Positions 35,401-42,197 of a DNA stretch of 45,076 bases are shown piece after piece. The stretch is from assembly GCA_002717145.1 (NCBI GenBank), contig PBCP01000071.1, positions 1 through 45,076 of the forward strand, in the 5' to 3' direction. This DNA is from Planctomycetaceae bacterium (lineage in GTDB: Bacteria; Planctomycetota; Planctomycetia; Pirellulales; Pirellulaceae). A program made the translations under genes and the position numbers. Under the pieces are notes generated by a model. The model was not told the DNA's origin. It saw nothing but the letters and a program-made list of their open reading frames with translations, and ran no database searches. Each line of letters opens with the position of its first letter. Positions within the stretch are counted from its first letter, which is position 1.

Positions 35401-37501
35401 CGTTGATGCCAGAGCACCTATCCCTGTGGTTTTCGGAGATAATGTCGGAGTATTGGCGCAGTTTGTGTCACTTGAGAGTTCCGGTGATCAAATCAGCGAA
35501 GATGAAGATTCACTTCAGGGACTTGAAAAACTCAATCGACAATCGGTTCAATGGCGGGATTTAACAGCGGTTTTGGGGGACCGTATCAGTGAAGCATTCA
35601 CTGTAACAGCTCAGGATCCAACACTCGCCGAAATACGTTATTCCGTTAAGAGTAATCAGGTCGTGAATCGTGACGCAGCCAAGATTCGATTGGCGACCAC
35701 CTACCTGGCTGTTGATTACGCAGGTACTTATCGTGCAAAACTCGAACTGCTGATCGATAACCAGACGGAGCAGTTTTTAGAAACGAAACTACCCCAGGGG
35801 GCACGGCTATGGGCAATTTCGGTTGCCGGAGATCCAGTGAAACCGATTAAAGGACTGACAGATCAGGATTTGAAAATCCCATTGGTCAAGACAGAAGATG
35901 GTGAACTGTCTTATTTAGTTCAGGTTCACTACGCCGGCAATATTGGAAAGCCGCTGTCACAGTTTGGACAATTGGAATCACTTCCTTTAGTCAAAGAAAT
36001 GAACATCGTGGCCGATGGGAGTACGTTTGTCAAACTGTATCTTCCAAAAGACCGACGGTGGTTTGGATTTGGTGGGGAAGGTGAATTGATTGCCAGGACA
36101 GACCAGAAAACGGGTTCCGTGTTAAAGTCCAAGCAAAGTCTGATTATCAATCAGGAGATCGATGAAAAACTCCGTCGGGCGAACCAGTCATCGAACCCAT
36201 ATGAAAAAATACGTTTGTTCAACAGCCTGAAAACAGAGACGGATGTTAATAATTATGCGACGCAGCGAGATGTGCAAACTCGAAATGGTCAACAGATTGA
36301 AGAGTTGAACAAACAGGTGGACATGTTGGTTCAGCAGGCGCAGGATGAAGAAATCGAAGCGGAAGCACTGTTCGATAATCGTAAACAGCTAAATCAAAGA
36401 TTCCTTGAGCAGTCGAACGACATCACCAATAACGCCGTAAATCAGTTGGGCAACAATTTTGATATGCCAGTCGACAATGCCACCGAAGAAGACGAATTAA
36501 AGGCAGCGGAATCGCAGTTTAAGAGAGGCTGGTTTGAAGGGAATGGTTTGATTCGCGAACAGCGTAGTGAAGACGGAGAAAATGACGCGAAACGACTTTA
36601 TAAAGGTAACACTCAGAATTTTCAGACGCCCGCTAAACAGCCTCCGGGAGGTAAAAGCAGCATGTCCCAACAAGCCGGTGAACAGCAGCGAAACCGGGGA
36701 GAATCAGGGCAGCAACGATTACAACAGCAGTTACGCCAATATCAAATGCAACAAAAAGAGACTCTGGAAAATCGTAAGCAGGGGCTTAATTCGTTTGACC
36801 GTCGCCGCAATGCCAGTGGTGGTGAACAAACTGAGTTGAGTGACCGGGAAGGTTTGCCTGGAGCAAATTTTGGTGGAGATATGGCAGGTGGTATTGGTGG
36901 CGGTATGGGGGGAGTTCCTGCTGCAGGTAGCGGAGGGCAGGGCGGCATGGCGGGAGGCGCTGCCATGGGAGGACGTGGATTCAATCAACCTGCAGATAAA
37001 GAATTCGATACAGAAATCGCTCAAAACCTGCCCGGCCGCATGGATGCCGGCGTCATTGACAGTGTTCAGCCTCAAGGGAGAAGCGAACAACAAGGCCTGA
37101 TGTTAGAATCCCGGTCCACTGGGTTCACAAGTGTCTCGGGTTTCGTGTTTGATGAAGCTAGTTTGAATAACGAATTCGATCAGTTTGAATTCGAATATAT
37201 CTCTGCAACCAGCGATTTCACCTTTTCGGCTCAATTTGTTAGCCATGCGTTGATCGAAACGTTGATTCGAGTAGGGGTTGGGATAGGCGCAATACTGATC
37301 CTGCTAATCGGTGGATGGATTCTCAAATACGCCGTAAGTAGTAACTGGTTCGTTGGATTTGTAGCAGTGTGTTTTCTGCCGATTAGTCTTTTTATGATCA
37401 TGCGATGGGTATTTCCTGTTCTTGGCCTGGCAATTCTAATCGCATCAGCGACTTGGCTACTTAAACTCAAATTGACTTCGAAGACAATTCAAACGGCTTA
37501 A
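29492..37501 (+). CDS. 2669-residue exported protein made of two fused modules, unknown function
   Basis: The N-terminal signal peptide is at residues 1-29. Module 2 (about 30-1255) starts with IYVPFKDLKSVL...IYLPRSEYESLL, continues with beta-rich repeats, has an acidic linker (about 980-1090), and ends in membrane helices near 1150-1170, 1178-1195 and 1203-1220. A fourth hydrophobic stretch (about 1237-1252) followed by IATAQQ looks like an internal signal peptide. Module 3 (about 1256-2669) starts with VVVPYDPANLP and LLIPLQRYTELF and repeats the same plan. It has charged and Gln-rich helical segments (about 2220-2310 and 2390-2433), a Gly/Met-rich stretch (about 2460-2498) and C-terminal helices at about 2592-2657. 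It therefore reads as a fusion of two paralogues of the upstream protein. No enzyme motif was seen. The start overlaps the previous stop. Confidence 0.75.
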   Translation: MMDSKPPRIHIILAACGLFCGALISSGLAQEKSREIYVPFKDLKSVLAGSIERIYLPRSEYESLLKKADVKPGDTPPQKTVLRKARYDLVLHEDFASIKATMEVESLEQGLQLLPLKFAGVSVLKVSIDGDEAPVVRSNPQIISVLLQRRGKFTVAMELATPVRHAAAEQSFAMELPHAANESIGMTVPGNIEIKSGASVVQRQIDQEANTTTFELLPRPGPLAVTMSLNNKRLQTERQIVARSVVVDELNDSLERLHATYSMEIVQGATSKFEYEIPAGFEVTNVDSPDLARWSVKDVASVQTLTVEFRTPQTKPVTVRITAIKTTPTWGDWKFPTLKAKGVETATGVVGILAERRLAVGSLRAEGAIPLNNAVLENALPQSIFVVEPGAPPLQILSTYYVPQEEFELSAKVLQPESQLNVQTNAVLTLLRDRHQATIDFFLYPALDDLFGFDIQAPEGWNIKSIVDEGKNQLDYHETVDTEGVRRLHVKFPTRRAFGQLHRVTLQADRVPDGWLSEWEEYTLETPAFVAEDTYRNSGVVGIRATERYQDVFEIRADMVEGAFPLAASDHTRASLSSPVALAYQFDTNEYSISAVVRRVPALFASRLASFFDVQQGVHKAYHEVAINIQRSQLEEIILTLPAESTPSNITITGQAGTQIKQYNSEVQGDQRLWKVLLSTPAFSDVTLGIEYDQQVDEQEGKLTPAFPKVIGAGYQSGVFSVEASPELEVEVSDTDGKQVDVGELAVNGYVVGKHRVAAYRYTGDSPSLSVSIDYPELRPIPAVLINEAELLTYVASRGVYQTVARFSLLTKADYVRVVLPNQNAVLWGVVVDGSVTVKPQRLDKAKRGDFLVDLSTPDSHVGNVRDLRIVYEETQKSTGDFQLRAPQVYEHGRSEELSNAPVVEPARVKWQMMVPASFRLSIHNHDVMKLTNTPVREIPQAAYLGGFLFLATGGMQPFEASTAPDSATDYQVASTMEMEGAEFEERDMDYDDLFANDQAALTEVPQSEEISEPAAPPAPLDTNEMLDEVEGIAKKEALQSEKIAAASSPSQPRPQEDRFADNQSDAADPAAEGEEFNDKVGELAGRGGRESGLAWALEGRNSLDIDLLARVENNSSFRFASDYLLYEFGSLGGQASVEGKVVRKSFGIVLSWVVGLLVLAIGILNGRKNVKFKRRYLFLILLIAAAISGVPQLESYRSVAEMMFAAAILLTVGYLTYHMLQPGLRWLCETVCAKIGLGFLLLPLIMTSADIATAQQVDGVVAVNVPKDAVVVPYDPANLPVQKSADQQLLIPLQRYTELFKRAYPGLPLEHEYLPVKFAMRGVTYSTSLYEDDSLLIEGVIGIDVFSEQQLGIGLSLGDLVIEYATLDDLPAKMKVNLVDPLASNVAPQQQATQQQVPVAPLAAGTHQLFVSGKGRHTLRIGLRMPVARQGGWRIASGKLPIGASGLMKLTVLEANTELRWNNHLGRSEYRTSEPNEEVESSLGVDGNFDFRWRPVIQESLTDRDLTSQSELIVDIQEDGVYADWFVNLNFRNSARDLFRLQVPSDMRVEAVKGANIRSWEVVNDEAGNQDISVEMLEAAQNAAQLRVSLVRYRALPAGETDQFVVPVVSVPDAVSQKGAILVRRSPMLNVTIDAVQGLTRLDVNEFPGLNRLNAGPGNPENVQVISRENPLGIQSLFSYQFTGSAYALTLGATEVESRSSANLKTLVRVSPQEITLESMIRVSDGSRPVHQVQLVVPKDFIIRQLSAPGLVEWAEDSYESVIGEAKLVTVLLGQGIRGGFNVILEGKLDRKLENMTTSVPYLAVLGVQSQYGETVLLSDPSFDVELLDVQQGESVAMASMFGWLRSNQRPLARTALKFRGPNYSAKFQLVPRNASVNCRTFTNVHVTDRAVEETILLEYTVSNAGQRDFSFRLPKYMKGKSVISAQYVQRVIWEDEAEDSEYVTVKLLLEDEVLNEYRVLVQMDRQAGVDARAPIPVVFGDNVGVLAQFVSLESSGDQISEDEDSLQGLEKLNRQSVQWRDLTAVLGDRISEAFTVTAQDPTLAEIRYSVKSNQVVNRDAAKIRLATTYLAVDYAGTYRAKLELLIDNQTEQFLETKLPQGARLWAISVAGDPVKPIKGLTDQDLKIPLVKTEDGELSYLVQVHYAGNIGKPLSQFGQLESLPLVKEMNIVADGSTFVKLYLPKDRRWFGFGGEGELIARTDQKTGSVLKSKQSLIINQEIDEKLRRANQSSNPYEKIRLFNSLKTETDVNNYATQRDVQTRNGQQIEELNKQVDMLVQQAQDEEIEAEALFDNRKQLNQRFLEQSNDITNNAVNQLGNNFDMPVDNATEEDELKAAESQFKRGWFEGNGLIREQRSEDGENDAKRLYKGNTQNFQTPAKQPPGGKSSMSQQAGEQQRNRGESGQQRLQQQLRQYQMQQKETLENRKQGLNSFDRRRNASGGEQTELSDREGLPGANFGGDMAGGIGGGMGGVPAAGSGGQGGMAGGAAMGGRGFNQPADKEFDTEIAQNLPGRMDAGVIDSVQPQGRSEQQGLMLESRSTGFTSVSGFVFDEASLNNEFDQFEFEYISATSDFTFSAQFVSHALIETLIRVGVGIGAILILLIGGWILKYAVSSNWFVGFVAVCFLPISLFMIMRWVFPVLGLAILIASATWLLKLKLTSKTIQTA

Positions 37502-37552
37502 TGCTGCGTGGTTTGAATACTTAATTCTGTCTTTATGAACTAACGAGATTTC

Positions 37553-37570
37553 ATTATCTTGTAAGATAAT
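37553..37570. promoter_or_regulatory. Inverted repeat, possible operator
   Basis: ATTATCTT (37553-37560) and AAGATAAT (37563-37570) form a perfect 8-bp inverted repeat with a 2-bp spacer. It lies 26 nt before the start of the FG-GAP gene, in the only sizeable gap (95 nt) between it and the giant gene. The spacer is too short for a good RNA hairpin, so a site for a dimeric DNA-binding protein is the more natural reading. The right arm also contains GATAAT, a possible -10 element. Confidence 0.35.
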
Positions 37571-37596
37571 TGTGACGTTTACCCTTTGGAACGAGC

Positions 37597-39117
37597 ATGA
37601 ACGACTCTCTATCTGATAATGAAAACAGTAGCGACCAGACCGAAAATGTTGCTGATCTAACGGCCTATGACGCCGTCGGGAAGATGCATCGGCCAGATAT
37701 CAAGACTCTACTGCTGTGTAGTGCGATTGGTGTTCTAGCCGTCGTATGGGGGTTGATGGGAATTTCCCCCACCTTAACTTCCGAAATTCGGGTGTTAACT
37801 CCTCATCCTGCACATCATTGGACTGCGGTCGATCTGGTGCAACAAAAATACATCTCCCCAACCCTTCAGTCGCTTATCAATACTGAAGAAGATGAATTGG
37901 CGCAGATGGATGATCTTCATGAAGTGAGGATCACCAATGTGCAAATAGTGGATGTGGATGGGGACGACAAGAATGAAATACTTGTCTGTAACGCATCTCA
38001 AAACACTGTCATCGCGTACAGCTATCAGGGCAAAAAAGAATTTGAATCTAAGCTTACTGAAGATAGCACGCCTGAAGAGATACAGGCGGAGTTAAAAAAA
38101 ATGGCAGAAAGTCAGGGATTTGAATATCAGTGGCAGGAAACTTTAATCGGTGATCTCATGGTCGCTCCGGCTCACGCGACGGTGGTGGATGTGAATCAAG
38201 ATGGCCATCGTGACGTCGTGGTATCAGTGTTAGGCAATATCATGCCGTCCGATGAACTGATCGGGGAAGTCCTGCTTTTCCTAAAGACGGATCAGGGGTA
38301 CGAAAGACATACTTTGTTGAAAGATGTCAGACGCGTGGCGGATGTTCAGCCCGGTGACTTCGACGGTGATGGTGATATCGATCTCGCTGTGGCTGTGTTT
38401 GGTTATGCTCGTGGAGGCGTCCGCTTGCTCGAAAATCTCGGAGATCTGCAGTTTAGGGATTCTTCCCTGCTCGATCGGCCAGGTGTAGTTCATGTGCCAG
38501 TCCACGATTATGATCAGGACGGAGATTTGGATATCGGCGCCATTGTGACTCAAGATGAAGAAGAAGTTTGGGCGTTGGAAAACGACGGCGAGGGAAAGTT
38601 TAGCCGAAGAATCCTGTATGAGACTGATAATTACGATGTGGGGGGCGGAGGACTAATTGCCACGGATTTGGATCAGGACGGGTATATGGATTTTCTGATG
38701 AGTCAGGGAGACAATCTTGAATTCGGACATGGCTGGCCTATGCCATATCACGGGTGTGTTTGGCTACGGAATAAGGGTGACTGGACGTTTGAGGCAGAAT
38801 TGATCGGGCAACTCGGAGGCACCTATGCCTCGGCCCCTTCGGACGTGGACAACGACGGAGACCTGGATGTTGTATTGATTAGCATGTCTAACGATTATGC
38901 AAATCCGCAGAATCCAAGTGTTGTTTGGGTTGAAAACGAAAATGGTCAGTTTAAGAAGCAGCACCTGATTGCCAGACAACCGGTGGAGTTAATTACGGTT
39001 GATTGTGGTGATATAGACGGAGATGGCGTCGACGACATTGTTGCCGGTCAGTTCAGGATTCCGCTCAGCGTAGTTCCGGACCACCCTGTGAGAATCTGGT
39101 TTAAGGAGAATCGGTAA
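37597..39117 (+). CDS. Membrane-anchored FG-GAP/VCBS seven-bladed beta-propeller protein
   Basis: A 506-residue protein. An acidic cytoplasmic-type N-terminus (about 1-35) precedes one membrane helix (about 37-56), so the rest should lie outside the cytoplasm. Seven calcium-binding-type DxDxDG-like motifs mark the blades: DVDGDDKNE, DVNQDGHRD, DFDGDGDID, DYDQDGDLD, DLDQDGYMD, DVDNDGDLD and DIDGDGVDD, each 50-80 residues apart. This fits one complete seven-bladed FG-GAP propeller as in integrin-alpha-like bacterial proteins, which mediate binding instead of catalysis. The stop overlaps the next start (TAATG), so the TPR gene is coupled to it. The upstream giant gene is 95 nt away and likely in the same operon or cluster. 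Confidence 0.88.
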   Translation: MNDSLSDNENSSDQTENVADLTAYDAVGKMHRPDIKTLLLCSAIGVLAVVWGLMGISPTLTSEIRVLTPHPAHHWTAVDLVQQKYISPTLQSLINTEEDELAQMDDLHEVRITNVQIVDVDGDDKNEILVCNASQNTVIAYSYQGKKEFESKLTEDSTPEEIQAELKKMAESQGFEYQWQETLIGDLMVAPAHATVVDVNQDGHRDVVVSVLGNIMPSDELIGEVLLFLKTDQGYERHTLLKDVRRVADVQPGDFDGDGDIDLAVAVFGYARGGVRLLENLGDLQFRDSSLLDRPGVVHVPVHDYDQDGDLDIGAIVTQDEEEVWALENDGEGKFSRRILYETDNYDVGGGGLIATDLDQDGYMDFLMSQGDNLEFGHGWPMPYHGCVWLRNKGDWTFEAELIGQLGGTYASAPSDVDNDGDLDVVLISMSNDYANPQNPSVVWVENENGQFKKQHLIARQPVELITVDCGDIDGDGVDDIVAGQFRIPLSVVPDHPVRIWFKENR

Positions 39118-40487
39118 TGAGGCGTCTGCATCTGGTTCTGTTGCTTATTGTTTTCGGCCAAATTGCTGCCATTGGAATGCGGTACATTGGACACGGGGGA
39201 TTCAAGGCTCCTGTTGTATCCCGAGTCCACAAACTTGAAAACGGATTCCGCGATGCTGTCAGAGAGATTGAAAGAAACCACGATGTTCAAAGCGTGGATT
39301 CGTGGGTGCATCTTGGCGAGATTTACACGACGTTCGCTCTCATGCCAGAAGCAGAATACTGTTTTCGTAGGGCGTTACAAGTAGGTGATCTAAATCTTAC
39401 ACAGCAGTTCAAATTTGGCGTTTGTCTTAGTCGGCGAGGTAAGCTGGAAACAGCGATCAGCATCCTCAAGCCTGTCGCAGCCTCTTCGCATGAACTTGCC
39501 TCACATGCGAATCTTCAGATTGGTCTGGACTATTTGCGGCTGGATGCTCGTAAGGAGGCCGAGGTTTTTCTTCGCCGAACTGAAAACGACGAAATCGCCG
39601 ATTTCGCGCTCTCAAGAATTCTGATTCGTGACAATCGAGCTAAGGAGGCTATCGAGATTCTTGATCGTCTTATTTTGCGGAGTCCGAATTCGATGCGGGC
39701 TCACCAAATGCAGGGCTGGGCGTATGAGAAATTGGGGGATGAGGAGCAGGCAAGAGCTTGCTTTGACCGCTCGATGCACACATCGGAGATGATTATCATT
39801 CATCCGATCTCCCGCGATTGGGATGAAGAGAACGTAAGTAAAATGGGAGCTGCTGTTGCATTAACAGCAAGTACCGAGGCGTTAGACCGGGGAGACCTTG
39901 AAACAGCTACAAGTGAGGCTATGCATTCATTCAAAATGTTGGAACCGCTATGGCGTCCGGCTTATGCGATTCAAGCATCATTGTCATTTTTGAAAAGTGG
40001 GGATCCGGATACCGCTCTGTTCTACCTAAAACGCTGGCTGATTCATGACGGTGAATCGGCCTATTTATGGGAATTGACTGGCGACTGTTTTCTGGCGAAG
40101 GGTGATGAAGCTAAAGCAGAAGCCGCTTGGTTGAGAGGCCAGGCTGTAAGAGCCAGTAAGACTGTCCAGTCCAACGCAGAATGCTGTCGCAAGCTATCGG
40201 ACTTGTATGCATCGCAGGGGCAATCTGTAAAGGCCGAATTGTATCGGGGATATCATCTCTATGAGAGTGGGCGTCTGCAATGGCGTGATAATAAAGTTCG
40301 CGAAGCAAATAATGAACTGAATGAGGCAGTTTCGATTTTGAAAGAAGATCCTGATGTCTGGTTTGCTTTGGCAGAAGCGCAACGTGCTTTGAGTGACCGT
40401 AATGCCGCCCGGCATTCGTATGAGCAATGTTTGCGGCTGGCACCAAATCACGGACGGGCGCGTGTTGGTCTGGAGTTAGTGCAGTGA
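39117..40487 (+). CDS. TPR-repeat protein with N-terminal membrane anchor
   Basis: A 456-residue protein. An N-terminal hydrophobic segment (about residues 4-20, LHLVLLLIVFGQIAAIG) acts as signal peptide or anchor. The rest is helical, with tetratricopeptide repeats throughout, for example VHLGEIYTTFALMPEAEYCFRRAL near 62-85, the segment ending ARACFDRSM near 210-220, and a clear last repeat (DVWFALAEAQRALSDRNAA) near 420-440. TPRs form protein-binding scaffolds. It overlaps the FG-GAP gene by one nt and the peptidase gene by four nt (GTGA), so the three proteins are made together and probably work together. Confidence 0.85.
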   Translation: MRRLHLVLLLIVFGQIAAIGMRYIGHGGFKAPVVSRVHKLENGFRDAVREIERNHDVQSVDSWVHLGEIYTTFALMPEAEYCFRRALQVGDLNLTQQFKFGVCLSRRGKLETAISILKPVAASSHELASHANLQIGLDYLRLDARKEAEVFLRRTENDEIADFALSRILIRDNRAKEAIEILDRLILRSPNSMRAHQMQGWAYEKLGDEEQARACFDRSMHTSEMIIIHPISRDWDEENVSKMGAAVALTASTEALDRGDLETATSEAMHSFKMLEPLWRPAYAIQASLSFLKSGDPDTALFYLKRWLIHDGESAYLWELTGDCFLAKGDEAKAEAAWLRGQAVRASKTVQSNAECCRKLSDLYASQGQSVKAELYRGYHLYESGRLQWRDNKVREANNELNEAVSILKEDPDVWFALAEAQRALSDRNAARHSYEQCLRLAPNHGRARVGLELVQ

Positions 40488-42106
40488 AATGTTTGGGGCT
40501 CCTATTCACCTGCCTGAAACGTGTGAAAGTATGTCTGCTTTTTGTGGTGGTGTTCGCGACTGCAGCAGAACAGTGTCATGCTCGTTTTGTCGTTTGTGTC
40601 TGTCCGCAACAGTTTGACGAGGCCTGGCAACCCTGGATCGACTATCGCCGTGAGCAGGGCTATCTGATTGGGATCGTGCGGCCGGAAGGGAGTGCTGCTG
40701 TAATCCGCGAGGCAATCAAAACTGTTGCTAAATCAAGAGAATTGAAGGCTGTGGTTTTGTTGGGAGATGCGCCAACTTTCACGAAGGGGGAATTCGGAGA
40801 AAGGAAGCATGTTTATGTGCCCACATTTTACTTTCAGGCAAAGGTCAATGTTCTGTTTGGCTCTGAGCCTGAGATTGCTTCGGACCTGCCATATGGAGAT
40901 TTAAACGGTGATGGAATCGTTGATGTTGCAGTAGGCAGGATTCCGATTGTGACCGGAAAACAACTGGCAGGCTATGTGCAGCGTGTTCTTAGTTATGAAC
41001 AAGGATTTCCGGAGGCTGCTGGAAAGCGGGATATTCACTTTGTCGCCGGAGTGGGAGGTTTTGGTCCGGCAATTGATGGTGTTTTGACAACGGTGACTAG
41101 AAAGTTTATTAGTCAGGGGATTCCTGGTTCATTCCGGGTTACCATGACACAAGCGAGTTGGCAAAGCCCTTTCTGTCCCGATCCATTTCGATTTGGGCAG
41201 CATACACTTAACAGGCTCAATGACGGTGGTTTGTTTTGGATCTATATGGGGCATGGGTTGAGGGATCAGTTAGATCGAGTGCAGATTCCCGGTGCACCAC
41301 CAATTCCTATTATGAAACAGGAGAATCTGGAAGGTGTTGCAATCAAGGGCTTACCTCCAGTTTGTGTGTTTCTGGCCTGCTATGTAGGAGCATTTGATTC
41401 GTCAAAGCCATGCATAGGTGAGCAGTTGGTGCTTCTCGATAGAGGGCCGATTGCTGTTTTCGCAGCCAGTCGTGTGTCGATGCCATATGCAATGAGCGTG
41501 ATGGGGGATGGTATGTTACGGCAATGTTTTCGTAGGCGGGAAGAAGTGTTAGGCGATGTGGTGACGAATACTAAACGTAGCCTGGTAGTTCCGCAAGCGA
41601 ACGATCGTACGCCAAATCGAAGGCTGCTTGATGGACTTGCAGGTAACCTGAGTCCGGCTCCACACCTACTTGCTGAAGAACGGGAAGAACATGCGTTGAT
41701 GTTTAATCTTTTGGGTGATCCCTTACTTCAGTTGAATTATCCTGATGGAGTCAAACTGAATTGTTTACCGACTGTGAAGAATGGTGAATTGTTGAAAGTG
41801 TCCTTTCAAGCGCCTGCCCGCGGGAATGCCGTCTTAGAGTTGGCGACAGAACGAGGAGTTCAGAGATTTGTGCCTCTGCAGCGTGAGCAGTTTGACCGCA
41901 GCCTGACTGAGGCATATGACCGTGAGTACCGGCTGGCAAATGATGCGGTCTGGCTGTCTGACCAATGGCAGCAGGATAGCTTGACCATGGTTTCTCGTGA
42001 CTTGCCGATCAAGGACGTCAAACCGGGATTTCAGACGCTTCGTTTGGTTCTACAGAGCGAAGAACAGCTATATATCGGTTCAAAACGCATTTATGTGCTC
42101 GACTAA
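40484..42106 (+). CDS. Exported C25 (gingipain-type, caspase-fold) cysteine peptidase
   Basis: A 540-residue protein. GTG at 40484 is chosen as start because it overlaps the TPR stop (GTGA), has GGAG 8 nt upstream and begins a signal peptide (cleavage near residue 33, CHA); a frame start at 40427 is less likely. DLNGDGIVDVAVGRIP (about 147-162) is the typical C25 segment preceding the catalytic part. The catalytic histidine is H257 in YMGHG and the nucleophile is C299 in FLACYVGAFD. Both are present, so activity is likely. A beta-rich C-terminal region (about 430-540) resembles the Ig-like tail of the family. Gingipains and type IX-linked relatives cleave after Arg or Lys; specificity here is unknown. 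No type IX sorting tail is seen. Confidence 0.82.
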   Translation: MKCLGLLFTCLKRVKVCLLFVVVFATAAEQCHARFVVCVCPQQFDEAWQPWIDYRREQGYLIGIVRPEGSAAVIREAIKTVAKSRELKAVVLLGDAPTFTKGEFGERKHVYVPTFYFQAKVNVLFGSEPEIASDLPYGDLNGDGIVDVAVGRIPIVTGKQLAGYVQRVLSYEQGFPEAAGKRDIHFVAGVGGFGPAIDGVLTTVTRKFISQGIPGSFRVTMTQASWQSPFCPDPFRFGQHTLNRLNDGGLFWIYMGHGLRDQLDRVQIPGAPPIPIMKQENLEGVAIKGLPPVCVFLACYVGAFDSSKPCIGEQLVLLDRGPIAVFAASRVSMPYAMSVMGDGMLRQCFRRREEVLGDVVTNTKRSLVVPQANDRTPNRRLLDGLAGNLSPAPHLLAEEREEHALMFNLLGDPLLQLNYPDGVKLNCLPTVKNGELLKVSFQAPARGNAVLELATERGVQRFVPLQREQFDRSLTEAYDREYRLANDAVWLSDQWQQDSLTMVSRDLPIKDVKPGFQTLRLVLQSEEQLYIGSKRIYVLD

Positions 42107-42197
42107 GCCCGGCAGGTCTTTTGTAAATCCATTAGGATGGATGCATGCTGGTTGCGACTGGCTTTGATGTTCCCGATGTCTTATTAGTCTGGATGAA

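Noticed and set aside
36742..36984. Pro/Ala-rich minus-strand frame in the giant gene
   Set aside because: It is the reverse reading of the Gly-rich codons of the giant protein, an artefact of base composition.
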